Positions 1 to 8,518 of a stretch of DNA of 34,201 nucleotides are shown in pieces. Position numbers and translations under genes: made by a program. The DNA comes from Nitromaritima sp964584125 (GTDB lineage Bacteria > Nitrospinota > Nitrospinia > Nitrospinales > VA-1), in the NCBI GenBank assembly GCA_964584125.1, contig CAZOYP010000017.1:1-34201 (forward strand). Reading direction: 5' to 3'. A model generated the notes under the pieces. It had not been told where the DNA came from. It worked only from the letters and a program-made list of their open reading frames with translations, and did not search any database. Numbering within the stretch: position 1 is the first letter of the stretch; each line of letters begins with the position of its first letter.

Positions 1-463
1 GGTAGTCTATAGAACGTTTACCTCGAGATGCTTTTTCCCATTCAGCTTCGGTAGGTAGGCGCCCACCTTTCCAATTACAATATGTTTGGGCTTCTTTCCA
101 GGATATGCCAACGACAGGTTGCTTGTAATTATTAAAATTAGGGTCTTTAAAGTATATAGGTTCTCTAACTTTATTAGTTCGGACAAATTTCATATATTCA
201 CCATGGGATACTTCGTGAGTATCAATGTAAAATGGGTCTACTTGCACGTTATGAGCTGGATTCTCAGGGCCAAGAGCATGTCTATCGGTACTGAATAGAT
301 CTCCTGGGTTTAATTCAATTAAAGACTTGTGGCTTCCCATTACGTAATTTCCTCCTGCAATAAGTGCCATTCCTTTTGGAGCAATAGAAGCGGGTGAGTC
401 TGAAAAGACTAACGACGGGAGTAAACAGAAAATCCCTACCATCCAGATTACAAATAGCTGCAT
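1..463 (-). CDS. Exported SUMF1/formylglycine-generating-enzyme-like protein, N-terminal part (runs off left edge)
   Basis: Reading leftward from an ATG at 463 gives 154 open codons to the window edge, so the gene is cut off by the window. Residues 1-21 form a signal peptide with a hydrophobic core and a probable cleavage after VFS. The rest matches the start of the FGE-sulfatase (SUMF1) fold: a PKGMALIAGGNYVMGS opening, an ENPAHNVQVDPFYIDTHEVS segment, PVVGISWKEAQTYCNWKGG and RLPTEAEWEKASRG at about residues 135-148. A GGAG ribosome site lies about 9 bases upstream of the ATG. Family members include sulfatase-activating enzymes, but most bacterial exported ones have other or unknown roles. 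The copper-binding cysteines that mark true formylglycine-generating enzymes lie downstream, outside the window, so catalytic function cannot be judged. Family assignment is firm; function is open. Confidence 0.9.
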   Translation of the reverse strand, partial: MQLFVIWMVGIFCLLPSLVFSDSPASIAPKGMALIAGGNYVMGSHKSLIELNPGDLFSTDRHALGPENPAHNVQVDPFYIDTHEVSHGEYMKFVRTNKVREPIYFKDPNFNNYKQPVVGISWKEAQTYCNWKGGRLPTEAEWEKASRGKRSIDY

Positions 464-503
464 TTTTTATTTCTCCAGCGAGATTGGTTTTAATAGATCC
501 GAG

Positions 504-532
504 ATAATACAAAGTTAGCTTGATATTTTCAA
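504..532 (-). promoter_or_regulatory. Sigma-70-type promoter for the SUMF1-like gene
   Basis: On the minus strand TTGAAA (532-527) is followed after 17 bases by TATTAT (509-504). Transcription would start near 497, giving a leader of about 34 bases before the ATG at 463. Matches and spacing are good; no experimental support. Confidence 0.6.
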
Positions 533-625
533 ATATTCTTAAAACATGACCAATATTCTAATACTTTTAATACCTTTTAATTTAAGCTTTGGTGCTTTAT
601 ACATAGATTTTAGCAGTAATGAATA

Positions 626-655
626 TTGACAGGATTAGCTAGTAAGTATTATATT
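626..655 (+). promoter_or_regulatory. Sigma-70-type promoter for the zinc-ribbon membrane protein
   Basis: A perfect TTGACA (626-631) is followed after 18 bases by TATATT (650-655). An overlapping TATTAT at 647-652 would leave only 15 bases. A start near 662 leaves about 74 bases before the preferred ATG at 736 and almost no leader for the earlier in-frame ATG at 673, which supports the later start. Confidence 0.6.
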
Positions 656-735
656 TTTTATGTCATTAAACTTTGTATCATTTTTTTGTGAAATTTATTG
701 TCTGTTTCTATGATATTTTTTTAAGGTTTGTATTA

Positions 736-1143
736 ATGCCTAAACCCAAAAAAGATTCGACTTTATTCCCTGGTGAACTAGATGATAAATTGTGCCTTAA
801 CTGTGGTTTCCCCAATCGTAAGTCAGACAGACACTGCATGTATTGCAAAAGTAGTTTATTAGTGGAGGAAGGTCTTTTTGCTTGGATAAGAGAAACTTAC
901 TACATTCTTCGTTGGCGTTGGCAGCTTAAACTGCGACGTAATGTTATAGATAGTTCTTCAGAAAACTACTTATCTTTTTTAAGGCTTCTAGGATATTTTG
1001 TTGTTGGATTTACCCTTAGTGCTTTGGGTATTTATTTGTTTTCTGAAGCATTAGCTGATAGTTCATTTTCCAGTGGTTTGATTGCCAGCTTATTTCTCTA
1101 TTATGGAGTTTTGACTCTTAAATTAGTGTTTGTGAAAAAATAA
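736..1143 (+). CDS. Small zinc-ribbon protein with two membrane segments, function unknown
   Basis: The 135-residue protein opens with a charged stretch and a four-cysteine zinc ribbon (C20, C23, C34, C37). A basic, aromatic linker with RWRWQLKLRR follows, then two hydrophobic segments at about residues 83-103 and 111-130. It is therefore probably an inner-membrane protein with a cytoplasmic zinc-binding head. An in-frame ATG at 673 would add 21 mostly hydrophobic residues. The ATG at 736 is preferred because AAGG sits about 9 bases upstream and the promoter at 626-655 leaves a normal leader only for this start. It lies about 240 bases upstream of copA on the same strand, but copA has its own promoter candidate, so a shared role is not implied. 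No family was recognised. Confidence 0.75.
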   Translation: MPKPKKDSTLFPGELDDKLCLNCGFPNRKSDRHCMYCKSSLLVEEGLFAWIRETYYILRWRWQLKLRRNVIDSSSENYLSFLRLLGYFVVGFTLSALGIYLFSEALADSSFSSGLIASLFLYYGVLTLKLVFVKK

Positions 1144-1300
1144 CTTCAATTTCTTTAGATAGCACCATATAAGTCGTATATGGTTGTTACCCCTTTTTAA
1201 CTCTCATTTAAGTTGCTTTCTCCTATATTTGTATTTTTGCGTAGACTGTTTGGGTGTGTTGCCGCTTTATATCCTTTTCATATTTTTTCTTGCTTGAATC

Positions 1301-1328
1301 TTGTGTTAGCAAGTTCTCGTTTTATAAT
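1301..1328 (+). promoter_or_regulatory. Promoter candidate for copA
   Basis: TTGTGT (1301-1306) and a perfect TATAAT (1323-1328) are separated by 16 bases. A start near 1335 precedes the preferred copA ATG at 1381 by about 45 bases. I saw no obvious CueR- or CsoR-type operator in the spacer. Confidence 0.5.
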
Positions 1329-1380
1329 AAACTAACTAAAAATACTTTTTTCTATTCATAGGATGCTGAAAGAGGGTTTC

Positions 1381-3876
1381 ATGTTACCTGGGAAAAACGA
1401 CACATCTGACTTTAGGAGTTTGGTTCTACCGGTTCGTGGAATGACATGCTCTAGTTGTGCTTCTCGCATAGAGAAAAAAATATCGACTCTTAATGGGGTT
1501 TTAGATGCGAGAGTTAACTTTGGTGCTGAACAGCTGTTTATTGATCTTGACCCCCAAAAGATTTTTCTTGCTGAAATTATAGAGGCTATAAAAAAAATTG
1601 GTTTTGAGGTGTTAACAATCCAGAAATCCTATACTCTTGAGGGGCTTACTTGCGCTTCTTGTGTTTCACGGGTGGAGGAGGGATTGACGGGACTTTACGG
1701 AGTTTTAGGTGCTCAAGCTAACTTGGCTACTGAGAGAGTGACGATAGATTATATCGAATCAGTTTCAGCTGTAAACGAATTTCGGAGTGTTTTACGCCGT
1801 ATTGGATATAAATTACTCACAAGTGCTGAGGATAAGGACCAATCAAACTATTTGAAAGAAAATCATGACTCTAATGAATTTACTTCTTTTTTTCGGAGGT
1901 TTGTTTTTAGTTCGTCAATTGCATTTCTTATTTTAGTCAGTGGTATTGATTCTGTTCAAAATTTGCTTCAAAAAATTTCTATAATAAACCACAATTATTT
2001 GTTGCTTTTGTTAGCTACACCTGTTCAGTTTTGGGGTGGGTGGTTTTTTTATCAACGCACTTGGGATGGTATACGGCATGGGTACGCAGACATGAATACA
2101 CTTATCGTTATTGGTACTTCTGCAGCTTATTTATATAGTTTGTCAATAACGTTATACCCTGAATTTTTCTTAGGTATAGGGCAGAAAGTTTTAGTTTATT
2201 TTGATTCTTCAGTATTAATTATTACTCTTGTTTTGATGGGGAGATTACTTGAGGCAAAAGCAAAAGCAAAGGCATCTAATGCTATTAAAGAGTTGATTGT
2301 CTTGCAGCCTAAAACAGCAAGAGTAGAGCGCAATAATACAATAATAAATATTTCCATTGATGAAGTGGTGAGCGGTGATATTTTAAGCGTAAGACCTGGT
2401 GAAAAAATTCCGGTTGATGGGATTATCATAAGCGGTTCTTCATCTATTGATGAGTCTATGATAAGTGGAGAAAGTATGCCGGTTGATAAAAAAACCACTG
2501 ATGCTGTTATAGGAGCTTCTTTAAATATTAATGGAGCATTTAAAATGCGAGCCACACGTTTGGGAAAGGATTCTGTCCTTGCTCAGATTGTTAATTTGGT
2601 GACAGAAGCACAAGGACTCAAGGCACCTATTCAAAGGTTGGTGGATAAAGTTTCTAGTTTTTTTGTGCCTGTTGTAATTGGAATCGCAACTATATCTTTT
2701 TTTGCTTGGTGGGTTTTTGGAAAGTATGCAGATCTCCCGACTTCCCCGTTTATATTTGCTCTTATAGCTTTTATATCAGTTTTGGTTATTGCTTGTCCTT
2801 GTGCACTAGGACTGGCAACACCAACGGCCATTATGGTTGGTACAGGGAGGGGCGCTGAATTGGGGGTCCTTATTAAAGGTGGGGAGGTCCTTGAAAAGGT
2901 TGGGAAATTGCATACGATTTTTTTTGACAAAACAGGGACTCTTACTAAAGGTATTCCTAAAGTAATTGACGTGATAGGGAATCCTGCATTAAAGATATCC
3001 GATGAAAGCTTATTATTTTATGCTGCATCCCTTGAAAAAGAATCAGAACATCCTTTGGCTAAGTCCATTGTTAGAGAGGCTGAGAAAAGAAACTTAAGGC
3101 TTGAAAGTGCGCGAAGCTTTAAAGCTCTGCCTGGTTTTGGTGTTATGGGTTTGCTAAACCAACAACAAGTGATTTTAGGGAATATTAATCTGATGCAAAA
3201 ACATGGATTTGATGTAGAACCTTGGACTAGTCATATAGAAAAGTTCTCCCGTCAAGGTAAAACGCTCATGATGATCGCGGTGTCTGAGAAAATAATAGGG
3301 ATGATAACGACATCAGATGTTGTTAGGCCTTATGCAAAACAAACAATTGAACGATTGCATAGCCTAGGATTGGATGTTGGAGTACTCTCAGGTGATAATC
3401 GGTATGTGGCCGAGGCCTTAGCAAAAGAGCTTAATATCAAAACCGTTTTGTCTGAGGTTCTTCCAAAAAATAAATTAAATGAAGTAAAAAAAATACAAGC
3501 CAAAGGACTTGTAGTTGGGATGGTTGGAGATGGTGTTAATGATGCTCCTGCACTTGCTCAGGCAGATCTTGGTATTGCTGTAGGTTCAGGAGCAGGTGTG
3601 GCTATAGAAGCTTCTGATATAACACTTGTAACAAATGATTTAAGAGCCGTTGCGGATGCTATCGAATTAAGTAATAAGACCATGGGGAAAATTAAACAAA
3701 ATTTATTTTGGGCATTTTTTTATAATTGTTTGGGTATTCCAATTGCTGCAGGAGTATTGTATCCAACGTTTGGAGTCATGTTAAATCCAGTATACGCAGC
3801 ATTAGCTATGGCCTTAAGCTCAGTTTCTGTTATTAGTAATTCTTTATTACTAAAAAGAGTTCATTTTCAAAAATAA
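1381..3876 (+). CDS. copA: Cu+-exporting P1B-type ATPase
   Basis: This is an inner-membrane pump that uses ATP to expel monovalent copper. Two N-terminal heavy-metal-binding domains carry GMTCSSC (C23, C26) and GLTCASC (C91, C94). The core has the TGES-like SGES loop, the metal-site CPC (C472-C474), the phosphorylated DKTGTLT (D516), the SEHPLA motif of P1B pumps and the GDGVNDAP hinge (D717). The last two helices carry FYNCLGIP and MALSSVSVISNS, the YN and MxxSS signatures that mark Cu+ rather than Zn2+/Cd2+ specificity. Length, 831 residues, is normal. An ATG at 1363 adds six residues, but AGG abuts it. The ATG at 1381 has GAGGG four bases upstream, so I chose it. The gene is convergent with apbE. 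No copper chaperone or CueR-type regulator is adjacent. Confidence 0.95.
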   Translation: MLPGKNDTSDFRSLVLPVRGMTCSSCASRIEKKISTLNGVLDARVNFGAEQLFIDLDPQKIFLAEIIEAIKKIGFEVLTIQKSYTLEGLTCASCVSRVEEGLTGLYGVLGAQANLATERVTIDYIESVSAVNEFRSVLRRIGYKLLTSAEDKDQSNYLKENHDSNEFTSFFRRFVFSSSIAFLILVSGIDSVQNLLQKISIINHNYLLLLLATPVQFWGGWFFYQRTWDGIRHGYADMNTLIVIGTSAAYLYSLSITLYPEFFLGIGQKVLVYFDSSVLIITLVLMGRLLEAKAKAKASNAIKELIVLQPKTARVERNNTIINISIDEVVSGDILSVRPGEKIPVDGIIISGSSSIDESMISGESMPVDKKTTDAVIGASLNINGAFKMRATRLGKDSVLAQIVNLVTEAQGLKAPIQRLVDKVSSFFVPVVIGIATISFFAWWVFGKYADLPTSPFIFALIAFISVLVIACPCALGLATPTAIMVGTGRGAELGVLIKGGEVLEKVGKLHTIFFDKTGTLTKGIPKVIDVIGNPALKISDESLLFYAASLEKESEHPLAKSIVREAEKRNLRLESARSFKALPGFGVMGLLNQQQVILGNINLMQKHGFDVEPWTSHIEKFSRQGKTLMMIAVSEKIIGMITTSDVVRPYAKQTIERLHSLGLDVGVLSGDNRYVAEALAKELNIKTVLSEVLPKNKLNEVKKIQAKGLVVGMVGDGVNDAPALAQADLGIAVGSGAGVAIEASDITLVTNDLRAVADAIELSNKTMGKIKQNLFWAFFYNCLGIPIAAGVLYPTFGVMLNPVYAALAMALSSVSVISNSLLLKRVHFQK

Positions 3877-3949
3877 TATTTACTTTTAGATAGTCCTTTC
3901 TAGTTAATAAATAAAAAGTCTACACTAGGGCTTGGTTAATTGAGGTTGA

Positions 3950-5005
3950 TTATCGCTTGTTTGGAGGTTTGATTTTCGAAGTTTTCAAAGAAAGCTTCGG
4001 GAGCTTGTGAAACTCGGAAGAATAACTAGTAATATTTGATTTAGAAATTATCATTCCTTCAATTCCTTCTAGTGAATTGATGAGGGCAAGACCTTTTTTT
4101 TTGCCCAAGATAAATAAAGCTGTGGAAAGGGCATCGGCATCCATAACATTATTTGAGATAACCGTTGCTGACATAGATTGATTTGCTGGCCACCCATTTT
4201 TTGGGTTTAGTATATGATGATATCTAACTTTGTCTTTGATAAAATATCTTTGATAATCACCGGAGGTTGCTACAGCCGTATCTATAACATCTAGGGAGGC
4301 GATTAACTTCTCTGGTTTGCGTGGATGTTGGAGTCCAATGTGCCAGCCTTCAGATTTATTTTTTAAGCCAAAAGCCATTAAATCTCCTCCCGCATTAACG
4401 AGGCCATTTTTAATCCCCATTTTTTTTAAAGTTTTAATAGCTTGATCGACAGCATAACCTTTTGCAATAGAGCCAAGATTAATGGACATGCCAGCCTTTT
4501 TTAAGCTAATTGAATTTCCGTCAATTATAATATCTTTATAATTAATAAACTTTGTTACTTTTTTTAGTTTGTCCACGTCTGGTGGGGAGGGAGTTTCTGA
4601 ATTAAATTCCCATAACTTTACCGCTGGACCAATACTTATATCGATTGCCCCATTTGAAAGTGTTCCCCAGTAAACTCCTCGCTGAATAACTTTTAATAAG
4701 TCAGGTGATACAGAAGTCTTTACTTCTCCACCTGCTAATGAGTTAAGTTTGGATAACTCTGAGTTTGGTAAATACGTACTCATTATTTTTTCAATACGAG
4801 AAATTTCATTGAAGGAGGTATTAATAGCTTTTTGAGCGAGGTCATTATTTGGTTCTTGGATGGTAACCTCTACTAATGTTCCCATTACGAACTTTGTTCG
4901 TTTAATCACATCCTGATTTTTAAACTTACAGGATGTAATTAATAAGCAAAGAATGGGCAATAAGTATAAGGGGAATAAAAAATTACTGTTTAATTTAAAA
5001 AACAT
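3950..5005 (-). CDS. apbE: FAD:protein FMN transferase (ApbE), lipoprotein form
   Basis: ApbE attaches FMN from FAD to a threonine or serine of partner proteins such as NqrB, NqrC or RnfG, on the periplasmic side of the membrane. The N-terminus is a lipoprotein signal ending in LLITSC, so the mature protein would be lipid-anchored. Family motifs in order: KFVMGTLVEVT, SINLGSIAKGYAVD, LVNAGGDLMAFG, ATSGDYQRYF, HHILNPKNGWP and MDADALSTALFILG, which build the FAD/Mg2+ site. A TTG at 5023 would overlap the upstream ClC gene. The ATG at 5005 begins seven bases after the ClC stop and gives a compact signal peptide of 26 residues, so it is preferred. Neither start has a good ribosome site, so coupling to the ClC gene is likely. 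No Nqr or Rnf genes are nearby, so the target is unknown. Confidence 0.92.
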   Translation of the reverse strand: MFFKLNSNFLFPLYLLPILCLLITSCKFKNQDVIKRTKFVMGTLVEVTIQEPNNDLAQKAINTSFNEISRIEKIMSTYLPNSELSKLNSLAGGEVKTSVSPDLLKVIQRGVYWGTLSNGAIDISIGPAVKLWEFNSETPSPPDVDKLKKVTKFINYKDIIIDGNSISLKKAGMSINLGSIAKGYAVDQAIKTLKKMGIKNGLVNAGGDLMAFGLKNKSEGWHIGLQHPRKPEKLIASLDVIDTAVATSGDYQRYFIKDKVRYHHILNPKNGWPANQSMSATVISNNVMDADALSTALFILGKKKGLALINSLEGIEGMIISKSNITSYSSEFHKLPKLSLKTSKIKPPNKR

Positions 5006-5012
5006 TTTCAAA

Positions 5013-6767
5013 CTAGCGATCAAGTCCTGACACGAGTACTGCTCTATTGTAAGATGCCATCATATCGCTTCGAGTCAACATACCGATAACTTTTAACTTG
5101 TCTTCGCTTCTGACAACGGGTAGCTGGTCAACATCTAATTGCGAAAATACTTCCATCGCTTCGTTTAGATTTTGTTGAGGGGTAAGGGAGTACACTTTTT
5201 TATTCGCGAGTTCACCGGCCACAAGGAGATCCCCCAATTGTTCTTCAAAAATTACCTCACGAATATCAGAAAAGGATAGAATTCCTGTCATGTCACCTTT
5301 ATTGTCGAGAACAGGAAAATAGAAATTCTTTGAATAAGAAATAGTTTCCAGAATTTTTCTAAAAGGCATTTCTTGGGCAATAGTTGTGATATCGGTACTC
5401 ATAACATCTCGAACCCTTATGGAATTCATTATTGATGCTTCCCGACCGTGTCGTATGTTAATTCCTTTATTCAGTAAGTTTTGCATATAAATGGAATGCT
5501 TTGTAAATCTCTGGTAAGTATATGATGCGGCTATGCAGGTGGCCATAATAGGAAGAATTAAAGTGTAATCATTAGTTAATTCAAAGAGCATTAGAATGTT
5601 TGTCAGTGGTGCTTGCATGACAGCTCCAGCGACAGCTCCCATCCCAACGACCGAATAGGTTTCAGCTGAAACTGACAGAGTTGGGAAAATATAGTGAATA
5701 CTTGAGCCAAAGGCTGTGCCCAGCATTGCACCTATAAAAAGGGAAGGAGCAAACACACCACCCATACCTCCAGACCCAAGTGTAATCGAGGTGCAAATGA
5801 CTTTCATGAAAACCAGCAGAAAGGCGAAACCCCAAAATAATTGGCCAGTCAATGCTTGCTCCATTACATCGTATCCGTTGCCAAGAATCTGGGGTATAAA
5901 GATAGAAATCATGCCCACCATGAGTCCTCCAATAGCAGGCTTGTAGAGATCAGCTACTTTAAATTTTTCTTCAAACATTTTTTGAGTATAAAAATACATG
6001 AAGGTGAATAATCGGGCTACTATTCCGCATAGCATTCCAAGTGCTAAATAAAATATAATTTCTGCTGGGTGCACAAGTTCGTGTACGGGAACATTAAATG
6101 TAACTTCATTTCCTTCTAAAGCTCGTCCAGTTACTGTTCCAATCACAGATGCAATGATAATAGGACTAAATGTGTGAATAGTGAAGTCTCCGAGAATAAT
6201 TTCAAGGGCAAATAGAACACCAGCCAATGGCGCATTGAATGAAGCTGCTATACCAGCTGCTGCTCCACATCCAACTAGTACGCGCATTCTTTCTGTAGAT
6301 AAATGAAGTAGCTGGCCAATTGTAGAACCAACTGCAGCACCAATCTGAACCGTTGGACCTTCTCTACCAGCAGAGCCACCTGATCCTATGGTGATCGATG
6401 AGGTAACAGCACAGGAAGCGATAGTTCGTTTTCTCACTTTCCCGTCATTTAATGCCACGGCGTACATAACTTTATGTACTCCATTTTCTTTTACAGCGTT
6501 GGGAAAAAATTTACAGATTAGTCCAATGAAAAACCCGCCTATCATTGGCATCAGTGGTAGTAAAAACGGATATGTTTGAGGCGGTATTCCCGCCAGCGAA
6601 AATCCTTTAATAGAAAAAATTGATTCAAAGAATTCTATCATCCAGCGAAAAAAAGTTGATGCAAAACCAGCAAGGAATCCGAGCAATGCAGCAAGAATCA
6701 ACATGTTTTGATCAAACATTAAAACACTTCTAAACTTATCTCTAATTTGATCAGTTATTGTGGACAT
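5013..6767 (-). CDS. ClC-family chloride channel or Cl-/H+ antiporter with C-terminal CBS pair
   Basis: The first about 440 residues form a ClC membrane core with ten or more hydrophobic segments. The gating-glutamate motif GSGGSAGREGPTVQIG is intact, as is the second filter motif GSGGMGGVFAPSLFIG. The first filter segment, usually GSGIPE or GHGVPE, reads KENGVHK here, so ion selectivity cannot be assumed. About 120 C-terminal residues form two CBS domains (starting near VRDVMSTDI and AGELANKKVYSL) that usually sense adenine nucleotides. An upstream ATG at 6815 adds 16 residues. The ATG at 6767 is preferred because AAGAGG lies seven bases upstream and a TATAAT at 6809-6804 would put the transcript start between the two ATGs. 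The product is 584 residues. The gene ends seven bases before apbE. Confidence 0.93.
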   Translation of the reverse strand: MSTITDQIRDKFRSVLMFDQNMLILAALLGFLAGFASTFFRWMIEFFESIFSIKGFSLAGIPPQTYPFLLPLMPMIGGFFIGLICKFFPNAVKENGVHKVMYAVALNDGKVRKRTIASCAVTSSITIGSGGSAGREGPTVQIGAAVGSTIGQLLHLSTERMRVLVGCGAAAGIAASFNAPLAGVLFALEIILGDFTIHTFSPIIIASVIGTVTGRALEGNEVTFNVPVHELVHPAEIIFYLALGMLCGIVARLFTFMYFYTQKMFEEKFKVADLYKPAIGGLMVGMISIFIPQILGNGYDVMEQALTGQLFWGFAFLLVFMKVICTSITLGSGGMGGVFAPSLFIGAMLGTAFGSSIHYIFPTLSVSAETYSVVGMGAVAGAVMQAPLTNILMLFELTNDYTLILPIMATCIAASYTYQRFTKHSIYMQNLLNKGINIRHGREASIMNSIRVRDVMSTDITTIAQEMPFRKILETISYSKNFYFPVLDNKGDMTGILSFSDIREVIFEEQLGDLLVAGELANKKVYSLTPQQNLNEAMEVFSQLDVDQLPVVRSEDKLKVIGMLTRSDMMASYNRAVLVSGLDR

Positions 6768-6977
6768 GCCATTGCCTCTTAGTAACTCGTATAATGAAAA
6801 AGTATTATATGTCATGAAAATCTTAATGGCTATATTTTCAATTTCGTCGAAATTCTAATAAATTGAGATGGCACCTAACTAATTTGTTGTGTTATGCTCC
6901 ATTCGGGTCATTTTTTTCTTAAAGTATTGTTGCTAACTTACGTTGCACCTTTGTTATCTTTATTTAGGTATTCCCTT

Positions 6978-7625
6978 ATGGTTAAAATTGCGCCTTCTAT
7001 ATTGTCAGCGGATTTCAGCAAACTTGGGGATGAGATTAAAGCTGTTGAAGATGCTGGGGCTGATTGGATTCATGTGGATGTGATGGATGGTCATTTCGTT
7101 CCTAATATTACGATTGGACCGCCTGTGATTGAATCAATTCGAAAAGTTACAAAACTTCCTCTTGATGTTCATTTAATGATCGAGAACGCAGACTATTATG
7201 TAAAATCATTTGTTGAGGCAGGAGCCGATATTCTGACTATTCAAGTTGAAGCATGCCGGCATCTCAATAGAACAATTCAGATAATCAAGGAACAGAAAGT
7301 TCGTGCTGGGGTGGTTTTGAATCCTGCAACTCCTTTATCAAGTTTGGAAGAAGTTCTGCACGAACTTGACATGGTGCTTCTAATGACCGTGAATCCAGGA
7401 TTTGGTGGTCAGTCTTTCATACCCTCTATGTTGGGTAAGATATCTAACTTGAATGATATTATGAGTAACTATGAAGATGATATTGAGTTGCAGGTTGATG
7501 GGGGGGTAAAACCGGGAAACGCAGGTGAGATAAAAGAGTCAGGAGCTAGTGTGCTTGTTGCTGGATCTGCTATTTTTAACAGTAAAGATTATAAGAAAGC
7601 AATCAAAAGTTTACGGGAAGCCTGA
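6978..7625 (+). CDS. rpe: Ribulose-phosphate 3-epimerase
   Basis: This cytoplasmic TIM-barrel enzyme interconverts ribulose 5-phosphate and xylulose 5-phosphate in the pentose phosphate and Calvin cycles. Family motifs are all present: IAPSILSADFSKLG at the N-terminus, WIHVDVMDGHFVPNITIGP with metal-binding and catalytic Asp and His, DVHLMI, the phosphate-loop MTVNPGFGGQSFIP, and QVDGGV with the second catalytic Asp. The reading frame stays open upstream to an ATG at 6894, but those 28 extra residues do not belong to the family. The ATG at 6978, with AGG about nine bases upstream, gives the standard 215 residues. It is divergent from the ClC gene and followed by a strong terminator, so it is probably transcribed alone. 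Confidence 0.95.
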   Translation: MVKIAPSILSADFSKLGDEIKAVEDAGADWIHVDVMDGHFVPNITIGPPVIESIRKVTKLPLDVHLMIENADYYVKSFVEAGADILTIQVEACRHLNRTIQIIKEQKVRAGVVLNPATPLSSLEEVLHELDMVLLMTVNPGFGGQSFIPSMLGKISNLNDIMSNYEDDIELQVDGGVKPGNAGEIKESGASVLVAGSAIFNSKDYKKAIKSLREA

Positions 7626-7633
7626 ATCAAACA

Positions 7634-7671
7634 AACCCCTCTTCCAAAATAAGGAAGAGAGGTTGTTTTTT
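7634..7671 (+). terminator. Rho-independent terminator after rpe, possibly bidirectional
   Basis: The arms at 7634-7645 and 7653-7664 pair over 12 positions with one mismatch around a seven-base loop and are followed by a T run (7666-7671). It sits between the convergent rpe and hsp20 genes. On the minus strand the following bases are only moderately T-rich, so termination of hsp20 there is less certain. Confidence 0.85.
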
Positions 7672-7711
7672 GATTAATAACTAAGCAGTGAGAACCTGAT
7701 TTAAACTCCTA

Positions 7712-8215
7712 TTAGTGATTGATAGGAATTTTTTTTGCTTCTTTTTTGGCTTCAGGAATTTTTTGCATCTTAACTGTTAAAATTCCATTAGCAAATGAAG
7801 CGTCTATTTTGCTTTGGTCAATTATTGTAGGAATCTCAAAGTTCCTATGAAATGTACCATAAGATCTTTCTCTACTGTAAAACTCTCCTTGCATATCTTC
7901 TGTGACTATTTTTTTCTCACCCTTGATTGTAAGGGTTCCGTCATCTAATGAAATATCAACGTTACTTTTATCTATTCCAGGTAGTTCTGCGGTTAAAAGA
8001 AAGTTGTTTTCTGATTCCGTGATGTCTACCTTTGGAAATTTATTTTGCTCAAATGGATGATAATTAAAAAAACTGTTACCAAGGCAGTCAGTACCTACTG
8101 GGTTTAAAAATCTCTCAATACTTTTGTCAAGTGAGAAGAGAGTTTCGTCGTAGTTATGATTGCCGTAAGCATCGTATCTATTCGACTGCAATGGGATTAA
8201 GCGTTTTAAAATCAT
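7712..8215 (-). CDS. Small heat-shock protein, Hsp20/alpha-crystallin family
   Basis: This 167-residue ATP-independent holdase would bind unfolding proteins in the cytoplasm. An N-terminal arm of about 60 residues precedes the alpha-crystallin domain (about 62-155). The domain starts at FPKVDITESENNFLLTAELP and includes TLTIKGEKK, the RSYGTFHRNFEIP strand and the closing ANGILTVKMQKIPEAKK consensus (A-x-G-x-L-x-x-x-x-P-K). A short lysine-rich tail ends in IPINH, which may be the I-x-I anchor used in oligomer assembly. The start is well placed: AAGGAG lies about eight bases upstream of the ATG. It appears monocistronic. The promoter contains a striking palindrome rather than a recognised sigma-32 or CIRCE element, which suggests regulation by a repressor. 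Confidence 0.95.
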   Translation of the reverse strand: MILKRLIPLQSNRYDAYGNHNYDETLFSLDKSIERFLNPVGTDCLGNSFFNYHPFEQNKFPKVDITESENNFLLTAELPGIDKSNVDISLDDGTLTIKGEKKIVTEDMQGEFYSRERSYGTFHRNFEIPTIIDQSKIDASFANGILTVKMQKIPEAKKEAKKIPINH

Positions 8216-8302
8216 ATAGTTATCTCCTTTATAGTTGTCTCAATTATTTTATTCATTATAAATGATGCAAATTAAGTTCATTTTTAAGAATGATAAATTG
8301 AA

Positions 8303-8331
8303 ATTATAATACGGGAGACCGGTCTACCGCT
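8303..8331 (-). promoter_or_regulatory. Candidate hsp20 promoter spanning the palindrome
   Basis: A perfect TATAAT on the minus strand lies at 8308-8303. The matching -35 position, near 8326-8331, reads AGCGGT and has no consensus, so the promoter may need an activator or a different sigma factor. A second TATAAT at 8260-8255 lies closer to the gene, also without a good -35. Which one is used cannot be decided from sequence. Confidence 0.35.
8312..8329. promoter_or_regulatory. Palindromic operator-like site upstream of hsp20
   Basis: The 18-base site CGGGAGACCGGTCTACCG has a perfect ten-base palindromic core (AGACCGGTCT, 8316-8325) and three further matching pairs on each side after one mismatch. 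It lies between the -10 and the expected -35 position of the minus-strand promoter, the usual place for a repressor. The core resembles operators of some TetR-family repressors, for example the TAGACC/GGTCTA half-sites of NemR. No regulator gene is next to it. Confidence 0.55.
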
Positions 8332-8473
8332 TGTTGATTATTATATATGATTAGAAAACTAAAAAGTCAAGGTTATGGAGCTAAGGTTAATAAATAAGAT
8401 GCAGAACTTCTATTTCTTTTATGTTACGACAGTAATTTAAAATAAATATTTTAAGACATGAACTTGAGTATAT

Positions 8474-8518
8474 AAACAAAATCCTCCCCCCTAGTTTACA
8501 GGGAAGAGGATTTTGTTT
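8474..8518 (-). terminator. Rho-independent terminator for the Bax-inhibitor gene
   Basis: A perfect 13-base inverted repeat (8474-8486 and 8506-8518) encloses a C-run/G-run inner stem. Read on the minus strand it begins about 30 bases after the stop codon and ends in a T-rich tract (TTTTGTTTAT). It should separate this gene from hsp20. Confidence 0.85.

Noticed and set aside
86..298. 70-codon plus-strand frame at the left end
   Set aside because: It is antisense to the clearly coding SUMF1-like gene.
6894..6977. N-terminal extension of rpe with hydrophobic residues, considered as a signal peptide
   Set aside because: The enzyme is cytoplasmic in all known cases, and the ATG at 6978 with its own ribosome site gives the normal length.
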